A stretch of 64,000 nucleotides of DNA, taken from positions 186,001 to 250,000 of the forward strand of contig NZ_JASSZH010000009.1 in NCBI RefSeq assembly GCF_030271165.1, read 5' to 3'. Shown one piece after another: positions 8,287-19,658 of the stretch (its first letter is position 1; each line of letters opens with the position of its first letter). The position numbers and the translations under genes are program-made. The notes under the pieces are model-generated. The model was not told the DNA's origin. It saw only the letters and a list, made by a program, of their open reading frames with translations, and ran no database searches. The DNA comes from Psychromicrobium xiongbiense. GTDB lineage: Bacteria > Actinomycetota > Actinomycetes > Actinomycetales > Micrococcaceae.

Positions 8287-9879
8287 TTACTTCCCGAGGA
8301 ACTTGTCAAAACCCTTGGGGAGGTTGAACGCCGAGGGATCAAGATCCCCCTCCGGCATACCGAACGAGTTCCCCGCTGCGGCGTTGGCCGACTGGGTGCT
8401 GGCCCGGTTGGCGGCGCGCTCCTGTGCCTCGCGCAATTCCTGGGCTGCTTTGGCCGGATTGCCGGAGCGCGCCTTCTTCTTCGGCGCATTCTTGGCATTT
8501 CTGCGAGCGCCACCGAAGCCGCCCGGACCCGGCATTCCCGGCATCCCGGGAATCCCGCCACCAGCGGCCATCTTTTTCATCATCTTCTGGGCCTGACCAA
8601 AACGCTCCAGCAGGCCGTTCACTTCAGAGACGTGCACGCCGGAACCACGGGCGATGCGCGCCCGGCGCGAACCGTTGATGATCTTCGGTGCGACCCGCTC
8701 GTGAGGAGTCATCGAGCGGACGATCGCCTCCACCCGGTCAATCTCCCGTTCGTCGAACTGCTCCAGCTGCTGGCGGATGTTCTGGGCACCCGGCATCATC
8801 ATGAGCATCTTCTTCATCGAGCCCATTTTGCGGATCTGCTGCATCTGGGAGAGGAAGTCCTCCAGCGTGAAGTCCTCCTGATCGGCGAACTTCTTCGCCA
8901 TCCGGGCGGCTTCATCCTTATCCCAGTTGCGCTCGGCCTGCTCAATCAGGCTGAGCACATCACCCATGTCCAGGATGCGCGAGGCCATCCGGTCCGGGTG
9001 GAAGATTTCGAAATCGTCCAGCGACTCGCCCGTAGACGCGAACATCACCGGTTTGCCAGTGACCGTCGCCACGGAGAGCGCGGCACCACCGCGCGCATCG
9101 CCATCGAGCTTGGAGAGCACGATGCCGGTGAAGTTGACTCCCTCGTCGAAGGCCTGCGCGGTGGCCACGGCGTCCTGGCCGATCATCGCATCAATGACGA
9201 AAAGGACCTCGTCCGGGTTGATGGCAGCGCGGATATCCGCAGCCTGCTGCATCAGCTCCGCATCAACACCCAGACGGCCGGCCGTATCAACGATGACGAC
9301 GTCATGGAGTTTGGCCCGAGCCTCGGCAACACCGGCGCGGGCTACGGCTACCGGATCCCCGGTGGCAACTTCAAATTCCGAGGAGACGCCAGGATGCGGC
9401 GCGAAGACCGGCACTCCGGCCCGCTCGCCGTTGACCTGGAGCTGAGTGACGGCGTTGGGCCGCTGCAAATCGGCCGCGACCAGCAGCGGTGAGTGGCCTT
9501 GGCCCCTCAACCATTTGGACAACTTGCCAGCCAGAGTAGTCTTACCGGCGCCCTGCAGGCCAGCGAGCATGATGACGGTCGGCGGGTTTTTCGCCAGGCG
9601 GATCCGGCGGGTCTGGCCGCCCAGGATCTCCACCAGCTCTTCATTGACGATCTTGACGATCTGCTGAGCGGGATTCAGCGCGGCGTTGACCTCGGCACCC
9701 AGTGCCCGCTCCCGCACTTTCGCGGTGAACTCGCGGACCACCGGCACGGCGACATCGGCGTCCAGCAGTGCGCGACGAATCTCCCGCACTGTGGCATCGA
9801 CATCGGCTTCGGAAAGCCTGCCCTTGCCGCGCAGATTCTTGAAGGTTGCAGCAAGCCGGTCTGAAAGGGAGTTGAACAC
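8287..9879 (-). CDS. ffh: Signal recognition particle protein Ffh
   Basis: This SRP GTPase binds signal sequences on ribosomes and delivers them to FtsY. The N domain (1-90) is followed by the G domain with P-loop GLQGAGKTTLAGKL, DTAGRLGVD and TKLDGDARGG. The M domain has Met-rich segments (QMQQIRKMGSMKKMLMMMP) for signal and SRP-RNA binding. The C-terminal about 90 residues are an Ala/Gly/Asn-rich extension seen in Actinobacteria. Its partner ftsY lies about 4 kb away on the same strand. No SRP RNA gene was found in this window. Confidence 0.97.
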   Translation of the reverse strand: MFNSLSDRLAATFKNLRGKGRLSEADVDATVREIRRALLDADVAVPVVREFTAKVRERALGAEVNAALNPAQQIVKIVNEELVEILGGQTRRIRLAKNPPTVIMLAGLQGAGKTTLAGKLSKWLRGQGHSPLLVAADLQRPNAVTQLQVNGERAGVPVFAPHPGVSSEFEVATGDPVAVARAGVAEARAKLHDVVIVDTAGRLGVDAELMQQAADIRAAINPDEVLFVIDAMIGQDAVATAQAFDEGVNFTGIVLSKLDGDARGGAALSVATVTGKPVMFASTGESLDDFEIFHPDRMASRILDMGDVLSLIEQAERNWDKDEAARMAKKFADQEDFTLEDFLSQMQQIRKMGSMKKMLMMMPGAQNIRQQLEQFDEREIDRVEAIVRSMTPHERVAPKIINGSRRARIARGSGVHVSEVNGLLERFGQAQKMMKKMAAGGGIPGMPGMPGPGGFGGARRNAKNAPKKKARSGNPAKAAQELREAQERAANRASTQSANAAAGNSFGMPEGDLDPSAFNLPKGFDKFLGK

Positions 9880-9986
9880 CAGAAGTTATCTTTCGCACGA
9901 GGTCTAGAACAGGGGTGTTGGATCGACTTTCAAGGATACCAAGCCTGCTCCTGCACAGAAGCCGCTCCATCTGAGATGCTGAACCA

Positions 9987-11402
9987 GTGAGCACCTCAAT
10001 TTCCCGGGCCCATGATGCCCGGTCCATTCGAACCCTTCTGATTCTCGGCGCCTCCGGTGACCTCACCGGGCGGCTGCTCCTGCCCGGCGTGGCCCGCCTG
10101 GTGGCCTCGGGCCGGGCCGGCGATCTGACGCTGGTCGGCGCGGGAAGCGATGCCTGGACGGCCGAACAGTGGCTTCAGCGTGTCGATGAGTGTTTCAACC
10201 CGGCGCACGATGGCGCAACAAACGGTGGCGCCGAAGCGCTCGATGCCGTCCGCGCCAGCACCAGCTACCACCAGGTGGACGTCACGGCGCCCGGTGAGCT
10301 GGCAGCCCTGCTGGCCACCCTCCCCGCTCCGATTGCCGTCTATTTCGCCTTGCCTCCCGCGGTCAGCCAGGCGGCGTGCGCAGCGCTTCAGGCCTCCGAC
10401 CTGCCGGAGGGAACCCGACTGGTGATGGAGAAGCCCTTCGGGTCCTCCGAGGAGTCCGCACGGGAACTTAATCGGTTGCTCGCTCAGTTGGTCCCCGAGG
10501 ATCACATCCACCGGGTGGATCACTTCCTGGGCAAGTCCACGGTGTTCAATATTCTGGGTCTGCGGTTCGCCAACCGACTCTTTGAGCCGCTATGGAACTC
10601 GGAGAACGTTGAAAGCGTCGAGATCATCTTTGACGAGGATCTCGCCCTGGAGAACCGCGCACGTTACTACGACCATGCGGGCGCCCTGCGCGATATGATC
10701 CAGAGCCACCTGCTGCAGATCATGGCACTGGTGGCCATGGAGCCTCCGGCGACGCTGGGCGAACAGGATGTCCGCGACGGCATCGCCACCGCCTTGCGCG
10801 CAGCGTCCATCAATCCTGCCCGTACCCGCAGGGCGCGGTACACCGCGGGGAGCATCAACGGCAGGGAGGTCGCCGACTACACGGCGGAGCAGGGCGTTGA
10901 CCCGGCCCTGGACACCGAGACGCTCGCCGAGGTGGAGGTATCCATCAACAACTGGCGCTGGGCCTCGGTACCGTTCATTCTGCGCTCCGGCAAGGCACTG
11001 GGCCGGGCGCGCAAGGAAGCCATTGTGACCTTCAAACCGGTACCTCATCTGCCCACCGGCTTCCACGGCACGGACTCACCGACGCGCCTGCACATCGGAT
11101 TTGGCCCCGATACCCTCCAGTTGGACCTCGACGTCAACGGTCCCGGAGACCTCTTCACTCTCAACAAGGCCCACCTGCTTGCCAATCTCTCCGGCGACCC
11201 ACTGTTACCCTACGGCGAAGTTCTGGACGGCGTCCTCAACGCTGATCCTCTGCTCTCAGTCCGTGGGGACACCGCGGAATTGTGCTGGAAACTGGTCGAC
11301 CCCACGCTGGCGGCCTGGGCCAGGAACGAGGTGCCGCTGGAAAGTTACCCGGCAGGAAGCACGGGCCCGGCCGACTGGCCGAGTAGCTCCGAAAAAGACT
11401 GA
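9987..11402 (+). CDS. Glucose-6-phosphate dehydrogenase (Zwf family)
   Basis: The 471-residue protein starts at a GTG. It has the nucleotide-binding GASGDL at residues 21-26, EKPFG, and the active-site RVDHFLGK with its catalytic His at about residue 177. The C-terminal substrate domain includes GALRDMIQSHLLQ and LRSGKAL. It would oxidise glucose 6-phosphate to 6-phosphogluconolactone. Unlike the main actinobacterial zwf, it is not beside opcA, tal or tkt. It is probably a second copy whose cofactor preference is not evident. It lies on the opposite strand from its neighbours and stands where glnD is often found in relatives. Confidence 0.88.
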   Translation: MSTSISRAHDARSIRTLLILGASGDLTGRLLLPGVARLVASGRAGDLTLVGAGSDAWTAEQWLQRVDECFNPAHDGATNGGAEALDAVRASTSYHQVDVTAPGELAALLATLPAPIAVYFALPPAVSQAACAALQASDLPEGTRLVMEKPFGSSEESARELNRLLAQLVPEDHIHRVDHFLGKSTVFNILGLRFANRLFEPLWNSENVESVEIIFDEDLALENRARYYDHAGALRDMIQSHLLQIMALVAMEPPATLGEQDVRDGIATALRAASINPARTRRARYTAGSINGREVADYTAEQGVDPALDTETLAEVEVSINNWRWASVPFILRSGKALGRARKEAIVTFKPVPHLPTGFHGTDSPTRLHIGFGPDTLQLDLDVNGPGDLFTLNKAHLLANLSGDPLLPYGEVLDGVLNADPLLSVRGDTAELCWKLVDPTLAAWARNEVPLESYPAGSTGPADWPSSSEKD

Positions 11403-11431
11403 CGACCTCGAGCCCAGCTTTATACATCAGC

Positions 11432-11475
11432 AAAAAACACTGAAGGGACTGTCCGAATGGACAGTCCCTTCAGTG
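11432..11475 (-). terminator. Intrinsic terminator of amtB-glnK
   Basis: A perfect 17-bp stem (11438-11454 with 11459-11475) has a 4-base loop and is followed on the minus strand by six T residues. It lies 46 bp past the glnK stop. On the plus strand there is no T run, so it serves mainly the minus-strand operon. Confidence 0.88.
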
Positions 11476-11521
11476 CGTTGCAGCCTCCCCCAGGAATTCA
11501 GCCCCTGGAGATCAGGGTAGG

Positions 11522-13236
<1,715 letters not shown>

Positions 13237-13331
13237 GAATACGCCCCTCCTCTATTTCATCTCAGTGGTACGTCGGTGATTGCGATTGCACGACGCGTTT
13301 AACGTTGTCGAGACGATCCTCCCGGGTCCGT

Positions 13332-13369
13332 GTTTCCGAAGAATCGGGGTGAGGTTGCGCGCATGTTAC
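13332..13369 (-). promoter_or_regulatory. Candidate GlnR operator upstream of amtB
   Basis: Read on the minus strand, the site has GTAAC, six bases, then GCAAC, matching the actinobacterial GlnR pattern GTnAC-n6-GnAAC. It continues with six bases, CCGAT (a degenerate a-site), six bases and GAAAC, giving the a-b-a-b layout with a 22-bp period known for GlnR targets. It is about 100-130 bp upstream of the amtB start. GlnR itself is not in the window. Confidence 0.6.
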
Positions 13370-13430
13370 GGGCTGGAGCCCTGAGTAAATTGCCAGTGAC
13401 GGAAATGTTTCAGACAGGTTTCGTGGAACG

Positions 13431-13469
13431 CCAGAACCCGTCCCGATGCATCATCGGGACGGGTTCTGG
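13431..13469 (-). terminator. GC-rich hairpin after ftsY
   Basis: Arms of 18 bp (13431-13448 and 13452-13469) pair perfectly around a 3-base loop, 22 bp past the ftsY stop. There is no T run on either side, which is common for actinobacterial terminators, so it likely ends ftsY transcription. Confidence 0.6.
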
Positions 13470-13490
13470 GGCCCTTGATGGGGGTGCGGA

Positions 13491-14702
13491 TTAGTTCAGA
13501 ATCGCATCCACAAACTGTTCGGCGTCGAAGGGGGCCAGATCATCCGGGCCCTCGCCCAGACCGATCAGTTTGACCGGAACACCCAGCGTCTTCTGGATCG
13601 CGACCACGATGCCGCCCTTGGCCGTTCCGTCCAGCTTGGTCAGGACGATGCCGGTCAGGTTGACCACCTCGGCGAAGACTTTGGCCTGGTTGAGCCCGTT
13701 CTGGCCCGTCGTCGCGTCGAGCACCAGCAGGGCCTCGGTGACGGGAGCCTGTTTCTCGATCACGCGCTTGACCTTGCCCAGCTCGTCCATCAGACCCACT
13801 TTGTTCTGCAGACGCCCGGCGGTGTCCACCAGCACCACATCGCATTCCTGGTCAATGCCAGCCTTGACGGCCTCAAAGGCGACCGAGGCGGGGTCTGCCC
13901 CGTCGACATCGCTCTTCACCGTGGGAACACCCACCCTGGCACCCCAGGTGGCCAGTTGCTCGGCTGCCGCGGCCCGGAAGGTGTCCGCTGCACCCAGGAT
14001 GACGTCTTTATCCTCCGCGACCAGCACACGAGCCAGCTTGCCCACCGTGGTGGTCTTGCCGACACCGTTGACGCCCACGACCAGGACGATCGCCGGCAGA
14101 TCGGCGATTCGGTTCACGGCCAGCGAGCGGTCCATCGTCGGATCGACCAGCGCCACCAGCTCCTCGCGCAGCATGGCCTGAACCTCTTGCGGATTTCTGC
14201 TGCCCATGACCTTGACGCGTTCGCGCAGGGACTCGAGAAGTTCCAGGGTCGGCTCGGTGCCGATATCCGCCAGCAACAGGGTTTCTTCGATCTCGTCCCA
14301 GACCGCCTCATCGATGCGATCACGGGACAGCAGCGCCAGCAATCCCTTACCGAGGGCGTTGTTGGACTTCGCCAGGCGGGCGCGCAGACGCTGCAGGCGA
14401 CCAGCCGGTGCCTCCGGACGCTCCAGCTGAGCGAGATCGGCTGCCGTCGGCAGTTCTTCGACAACGTCGGTCTCCACCGGCCGCGGCAGCAGATCAACGC
14501 CGGACCGTATGCCGCCATCGGCACCGTTACCATCATCGGCGCCACCGGCACTCTGCGGCGCCCCCGGCGCCGGGTCGTTGGCGTCCCGGGTTCCGGTGTA
14601 GTGGGTGCGGTTGCGGGAGGTTTTGACCAGCACGGTGGCCAGGCCACCCAGCACAGCGAGCCCGACGATGATATAGACGATGAAAAGCCACGGTTCGTTC
14701 AC
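13491..14702 (-). CDS. ftsY: Signal recognition particle receptor FtsY
   Basis: The 403-residue protein has an N-terminal transmembrane helix (about residues 5-25) and an acidic Gly/Asp-rich linker. The NG GTPase domain follows, with P-loop GVNGVGKTTTVGKLA, DTAGRLQNK and TKLDGTAKGG. It receives Ffh-ribosome complexes at the membrane. It follows smc by 54 bp, the standard smc-ftsY arrangement. Confidence 0.96.
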   Translation of the reverse strand: MNEPWLFIVYIIVGLAVLGGLATVLVKTSRNRTHYTGTRDANDPAPGAPQSAGGADDGNGADGGIRSGVDLLPRPVETDVVEELPTAADLAQLERPEAPAGRLQRLRARLAKSNNALGKGLLALLSRDRIDEAVWDEIEETLLLADIGTEPTLELLESLRERVKVMGSRNPQEVQAMLREELVALVDPTMDRSLAVNRIADLPAIVLVVGVNGVGKTTTVGKLARVLVAEDKDVILGAADTFRAAAAEQLATWGARVGVPTVKSDVDGADPASVAFEAVKAGIDQECDVVLVDTAGRLQNKVGLMDELGKVKRVIEKQAPVTEALLVLDATTGQNGLNQAKVFAEVVNLTGIVLTKLDGTAKGGIVVAIQKTLGVPVKLIGLGEGPDDLAPFDAEQFVDAILN

Positions 14703-14756
14703 GTGTCCCAGCTTCTCATGGATGCGCTACCGCATCGAGGTCGCTACGCCCTCAGC

Positions 14757-17700
14757 TCAGGATCCTGGCTCCCCCGCGCCCACCAGTCGCTGACTGATCA
14801 CCGTGGACACACCATCGCCGCGCATGGTGACCCCGTAGAGAGCATCGGCAATCTCCATGGTCCGCTTCTGGTGGGTGATCACAATCAGTTGGCTGGAGGC
14901 ACGCAGTTCCTCAAAGATGGTCAGCAGACGGCCCAGGTTCGTGTCATCAAGCGCCGCCTCCACCTCGTCCATCACATAGAAGGGCGAGGGCCGTGCCTTG
15001 AAAATCGCCACCAGCAGGGCCACCGCCGTCAGCGAGCGCTCACCACCGGAGAGCAGCGAGAGACGTTTGATTTTCTTCCCGGCAGGCCGGGCCTCCACCT
15101 CCACCCCGGTGGCGAGCATATCCTCCGGATGGGTCAGGACCAGCCGTCCCTGACCACCCGGGAACAACACCTCGAAAACCCGCTCAAACTGCACCGCAGT
15201 ATCCGCGTAGGCCTCACTGAATACCTTTTCCACCGTCGCATCGACGTCCCGGATGATGTCCAGCAGGTCCTTACGACTTGCTTTGAGGTCTTCCAGTTGT
15301 GTGGACAGGAACTGGTGCCGTTCCTCCAACGCCGCAAATTCCTCCAGAGCCAGCGGGTTCACCTTGCCCAGCGCGGCAAGGTCCCGTTCTGCCCTGCGTA
15401 GCCGCTTCTCCTGTTCCTGGCGAACAAAAGGAACACCCTCAACAATCTCTGTGCCGTTCTCATCAACCGGCGCGCGCAGGGCTGCCCATTTGTCGGCGTT
15501 CGCCCCGCCCTCCCCCGGGCCGGCAGGCACCAGGGTATGCGGGCCGTATTCGGCCATCAGATGATCCGGGGTGAGGCCCAGCTCTTCAATGGCGCGTCCT
15601 TCCAGCGTCTCGATCTTCAGCTGCTGGGCGGCTCGGGCCAGCTCGTCGCGGTGCACCGAATCGGTGAGCGCCTTCAGCTCATCACCCAGCACGTTTCCCC
15701 GAGTGCGGACCGCCCCCAGCTCCGCCTCGTATCTGGCCCGTTCAGCTTCTGCGGTGTCACGGTGACGCTCGGCCCGCTCCTGCGAGACGACGGCATAGGC
15801 CATGGCCTGCTCGGCAGCCTGGGCCACCGCAGCGGCTTTGGCCGTCTGAAATTTGCGGACCCGGGCCAGCTCTGCGGCCTTCGCCCGGGCCAGACGTTCC
15901 GCGGCGGCCGCTTTGCGCAGCGAGGCAGCCCGGTTGATCAGCGCGGTGTGCTGGTCCTCGGCACTGCGTAAGGCCAGCCGGGCGTCCACCTCTTCGGAGC
16001 GGGCATCGGTGGCAGCCTGTGCCAGAGCATCGCGCCGTTTCGTGTCTGGTTCAGCATCCTTCAGGTCCTCGCCCGGCTGCGACGCATCCTGGGCGGCCTG
16101 GAGCCTCCCACTGATTTCATTGAGCGCCTCATGTTCACGGACAATCTGCTCCTGAGCCACCGCAATCGCCGCCGCACTTCGCTCCCCCTCGGCCACCGCC
16201 GAGCGCAGTGCCCCACCCAGGGTCCCCAGCCGCTCCGCGACGGCCGCCATCCGGGCATCAGATTCGTGAAGTCGCTCGAGCGCAGCCTCAGCACGCTCCG
16301 CAGCCTCGGCTCGCTCCGTCTCTGCGCGGGCAAGAGCAAAGGCCTTCCGCTCCAGTTCGGCGCTGAGCCCGGCCAGGCGCTGCTCGGCGTCTTCCACTGC
16401 GGCCAGAACTTCCAGTGACGACGGTGCGGCCATGGACCCACCCCGCGCCCGATGCCGCCCCAGCACGTCTCCTTCGCGGGTCACCACGAGCAGCGGTTCA
16501 CTGGCGAGTCCGGCGGCACCCGGGCCAGTGGCAGATAGACCAGTGCTGCCGCGCTCCAGCACCGACTGGGCGACGTCCAGATCAGGAACCAGAATTACCG
16601 GTGCCAGGAAGGATCGCACCATGGCCCACAGATCGGGCTCGCCCTCCCGGGCTTCCACCTCCTCGATCGCGTCGAGTGCGATCTGTGACCCAGGAACGGT
16701 GTCCGCCAGCTCGCGGTGATGGGCCAGCAGCGCGGTCGTCGGTGCATCGACCGCCACCGGGTCCAGATCCGTTCCGGCGATAACCAGCTCCAGCTGGCCG
16801 GCATCGTCCGCCTTCGCCCAGTCGAGCGCCTCTGCCGCGGTCCGCGCATCGTCCACCAGGATCGCCTCCGCGAGCGGCCCGAGGGCAGCGGCGATTGCGC
16901 GCTCATGCCCTGCCCGGATGCTGAGCCGGCCCAGTAGCTTCCCCCGGACACCGGCGCGACCGGCAGAGAGCAGCCCTTCACTGCCGTCGCGACTCTCCAG
17001 CGTCAGGCGGAGTGCATCCCGACGGGCCTGCAGTGACTCCCGGGCCCTTTCGACCTCGCCTCGTTCCTGCTGAAGAGCCTCTAGCCGTTCCTCCGCTGCC
17101 ACCAGGAGCAGATGCGCCTCTTCGTAGTCAGCATCGAGAGACTCTTCGCCCTCTTCGACATCGGCAATCTGGCCTTCCAGGGCGTCATATTCCTGTTGGG
17201 CGTGCAGCCTGCGACTGGCCGCTGCACTCTCCCGTTCCCGCAGGCGCCCGAGCTCTGCCTCCGCGGCCTCGGCCCGGGAGCGCGCCGCGGCGACCTTTCC
17301 GGCAAGCCGGGCCAACCCTTCCCGCCGGTCGGCCATGGCGCGCAGTAGTGCGGTCAACCGCTGCTCCTCTGCACGGGCCGCCCCTTCAGCCTCGGCCCGA
17401 TGCGCCGAGGCAGCCTCCAGACTGAGCCGACAGGCCCCAACCTCGGTCTCCTGGGCCTGGGCCTCAGCCTCCACGGCCTCGGCTTGCCGGCTCAGCTGTT
17501 CGGGATCACGATCCTGCGGTGCTGCACTCACTGACCCGAGCAGACGACGACGTTCTGCGGCCAGGGCTGCCAGCGAGCGGAACTTCTCCCGCTGTGTGGA
17601 GAGTTGATACCAGGTTTCCCTGGCCTGTGACAGCACCGGGTTGAGCGCATCTGCGGCCTGTTCCAGCTGCGCCTGGCGCTCCCGCACGGCATCCAGCTCG

Positions 17701-18479
17701 CGTTCGACCTCGGCGCGACGGGCCTTGAGAGCGGCCTCATCTGCCACATCCTGGGCTGCACCCTCTTGCAGTGTCAGCAGGTCGTCGGCCAGAAGCCGGG
17801 CCCGCGCATCGCGCACGGCGAACTGGACGCTCTGCGCGCGCCGGGCCACTTCCGCCTGGCGCCCCAGAGGGGTGAGCTGACGGCGAATCTCCGCGGTGAG
17901 ATCACTCAGCCGGGTCAGATTGCCCTGCATCGCCTCGAGCTTGCGCAGGGTCTTTTCTTTCCTGCGGCGATGCTTGAGGATCCCGGCGGCCTCCTCGATG
18001 AAACCCCGGCGGTCCTCGGCCGTGGCGTGGAGCACCCGGTCCAGCTGCCCCTGGCCGACGATGACGTGCATTTCGCGGCCCAGGCCGGAGTCGGAGAGCA
18101 GCTCCTGGATGTCCAGCAGGCGGCAGGCGTCGCCATTGATGGCGTATTCGCTGCCACCGGTGCGGAACAGGGTGCGCGAGATGGTGACCTCTGAGTAGTC
18201 AATCGGCAGGGCGCCATCGGCATTGTCAATGGTCAGGGTGACCTGAGCACGGCCCAGCGGCGGCCGATCCGCGGTCCCGGCGAAAATGACGTCTTCCATT
18301 TTGCCGCCGCGCAGAGTTTTGGCGCCCTGTTCTCCCATCACCCAGGCGAGCGCGTCCACCACATTGGACTTTCCGGAACCATTAGGCCCAACGACGGCGG
18401 TGACGCCGGGTTCGAAGTCGAAGGTCGTCGCCGAGGCAAAGGACTTGAAGCCCCGCACGGTGAGACTCTTCAGATGCAC
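14757..18479 (-). CDS. smc: Chromosome segregation ATPase SMC
   Basis: The 1240-residue condensin subunit starts at a GTG (HLKSLTVRGFKSFA) with AGGAAAG upstream. It has Walker A GPNGSGKSN near residue 33, two long coiled-coil arms, a hinge around residues 510-650, and the C-terminal LSGGERSLTAVALL signature followed by Walker B VMDEVEAALDD. It organises and segregates chromosomes with ScpA and ScpB, which are not in this window. In related genomes mutM and rnc lie directly upstream; here about 11 kb of other genes intervenes. Confidence 0.97.
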   Translation of the reverse strand: MHLKSLTVRGFKSFASATTFDFEPGVTAVVGPNGSGKSNVVDALAWVMGEQGAKTLRGGKMEDVIFAGTADRPPLGRAQVTLTIDNADGALPIDYSEVTISRTLFRTGGSEYAINGDACRLLDIQELLSDSGLGREMHVIVGQGQLDRVLHATAEDRRGFIEEAAGILKHRRRKEKTLRKLEAMQGNLTRLSDLTAEIRRQLTPLGRQAEVARRAQSVQFAVRDARARLLADDLLTLQEGAAQDVADEAALKARRAEVERELDAVRERQAQLEQAADALNPVLSQARETWYQLSTQREKFRSLAALAAERRRLLGSVSAAPQDRDPEQLSRQAEAVEAEAQAQETEVGACRLSLEAASAHRAEAEGAARAEEQRLTALLRAMADRREGLARLAGKVAAARSRAEAAEAELGRLRERESAAASRRLHAQQEYDALEGQIADVEEGEESLDADYEEAHLLLVAAEERLEALQQERGEVERARESLQARRDALRLTLESRDGSEGLLSAGRAGVRGKLLGRLSIRAGHERAIAAALGPLAEAILVDDARTAAEALDWAKADDAGQLELVIAGTDLDPVAVDAPTTALLAHHRELADTVPGSQIALDAIEEVEAREGEPDLWAMVRSFLAPVILVPDLDVAQSVLERGSTGLSATGPGAAGLASEPLLVVTREGDVLGRHRARGGSMAAPSSLEVLAAVEDAEQRLAGLSAELERKAFALARAETERAEAAERAEAALERLHESDARMAAVAERLGTLGGALRSAVAEGERSAAAIAVAQEQIVREHEALNEISGRLQAAQDASQPGEDLKDAEPDTKRRDALAQAATDARSEEVDARLALRSAEDQHTALINRAASLRKAAAAERLARAKAAELARVRKFQTAKAAAVAQAAEQAMAYAVVSQERAERHRDTAEAERARYEAELGAVRTRGNVLGDELKALTDSVHRDELARAAQQLKIETLEGRAIEELGLTPDHLMAEYGPHTLVPAGPGEGGANADKWAALRAPVDENGTEIVEGVPFVRQEQEKRLRRAERDLAALGKVNPLALEEFAALEERHQFLSTQLEDLKASRKDLLDIIRDVDATVEKVFSEAYADTAVQFERVFEVLFPGGQGRLVLTHPEDMLATGVEVEARPAGKKIKRLSLLSGGERSLTAVALLVAIFKARPSPFYVMDEVEAALDDTNLGRLLTIFEELRASSQLIVITHQKRTMEIADALYGVTMRGDGVSTVISQRLVGAGEPGS

Positions 18480-18588
18480 TGGCTGCTACTTTCCTGGGAT
18501 TTTCCGCGGGAACGGGTGATCTACCCAATTTACTGCCAGTGCGCGTGAATGACAGGAGGCGGGCCGCCGCCCCTATTCAGAGGCCTGT

Positions 18589-18884
18589 TCAGACGCCGTC
18601 GGCGCCCGGGGACTGCGCCACCAGCTGACCGTCGACGAAGGCATAGACCGGTTGCGGTCGGAAGCCCGCGAACAGAACAGCCGGTGCTTCTCGATCCGCA
18701 CCCGATGACGTTCAACGTGGCCAACGTCGAACTCCCAGGCCTTGACCGTGCTCAAGGAGAACATCCGGACGGTGTCGACCACGCTTTGCCCATCGATCGT
18801 AATGGTGAGCCGCCCCCAGAACTGATCCCAGGAGAAGGACACGAGATGCTGTTCCTGGGCGCCGACGGGGAAAGTGAGAATCAT
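18589..18884 (-). pseudogene. Small conserved hypothetical gene broken by a frameshift
   Basis: The frame from the ATG at 18884 reads a plausible small beta-rich protein (FPVGAQEQHLVSFSW, ITIDGQSVVD, RIEKHR). After about position 18680 it turns into Arg/Ser/Trp-rich shadow sequence, ending at 18573. Shifting one base there gives a natural continuation (VLFAGFRPQPVYAFVDGQ, then LVAQSPGADGV) to a TGA at 18589. A single-base deletion, real or from sequencing, is the simplest explanation. The restored product would be about 98 residues. Function unknown. Confidence 0.6.
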
Positions 18885-18931
18885 GGAGATATTGTAGGTG
18901 ACTTCGGGAAGATACCCCACAGGAGGACCAA

Positions 18932-19228
18932 ATGCCGAAAAAAGAGATGCGCAGGGGCATGAAGGTTGCGCTGTGGTGCCTGTTGGGAAGTTGGGCCGGG
19001 TGGATCACCTGTTCGATCGTCGCGCTCGAGGGAGCTGCGGGTGGATGGCCGCCGTATGCGGGAGCCTTCGATGTCGTCCTGATGGCGATCACCGGCGACA
19101 GCACCATCACCTGGGCGCTGTGGGGGTGCCGGGTCCTCGGACTCGCCATGATCGGCATCGTCCTTGGGCTAGTCATCTGGTACGTATTCATCCGTAGGCC
19201 GGAGGAAGCCGCCGCAACGCCATCCTGA
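18932..19228 (+). CDS. Small predicted membrane protein
   Basis: The 98-residue protein follows a strong AGGAGG site five bases from its ATG. It has a positively charged start (MPKKEMRRGMK) and two hydrophobic helices, at about residues 12-32 and 65-88, ending in a charged tail (RRPEEAAATPS). I recognise no family. It is divergent from the frameshifted gene, 47 bp away. Confidence 0.6.
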   Translation: MPKKEMRRGMKVALWCLLGSWAGWITCSIVALEGAAGGWPPYAGAFDVVLMAITGDSTITWALWGCRVLGLAMIGIVLGLVIWYVFIRRPEEAAATPS

Positions 19229-19282
19229 AGCGGAAGGGGACAGACTGCACGGCGCGGATCCCGTCCGCCTGCTCCCTTCAAT

Positions 19283-19642
19283 TCAATCCACGAACGAGAG
19301 AACAAGCACCGCGACCGACAGCGCCAGCATTCCACAGCAGTTGAGCCAGAACGCGCGCCCTGTGAAGCGGGCACGGATGTGTGCGGCGGCAGCAGCCAGA
19401 AAGTAGACGATCACACCGGTAGTGGTGGCCAGGGCGATTCCGGGAATCCAGATGCCGACAATGAGGCCGACCACCGCAAGGGTTTTGATGACGATGAGGC
19501 TCCACCACCACTCACGGGGAAAGCCGACGCCATCGAGGCACTCACGGATGAACTTCGGTGGGCGCACAGACGTAGTCGCGTCGATGAACAGGACGAGCGC
19601 GAGACTCACTGATGGCCACCACAGATCAGGGGTCAGAGGCAC
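19283..19642 (-). CDS. DoxX-like membrane protein
   Basis: The 119-residue protein has four predicted helices, and segments such as LFIDATTSVRPPKFIRECLDG and KTLAVVGLIVGIWIP resemble the DoxX-like family. The open frame reaches back into the tetR gene. The GTG at 19642 has AAGGAG at a good distance and starts VPLTPDLWW, so I use it. It lies 16 bp after the TetR gene and is probably co-transcribed with and controlled by it. Confidence 0.7.
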   Translation of the reverse strand: MPLTPDLWWPSVSLALVLFIDATTSVRPPKFIRECLDGVGFPREWWWSLIVIKTLAVVGLIVGIWIPGIALATTTGVIVYFLAAAAAHIRARFTGRAFWLNCCGMLALSVAVLVLSFVD

Positions 19643-19658
19643 ACTAATCACTCCTTGG

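Noticed and set aside
13956..15401. Plus-strand open frame of 481 codons
   Set aside because: Antisense to ftsY and smc, with no recognisable motif.
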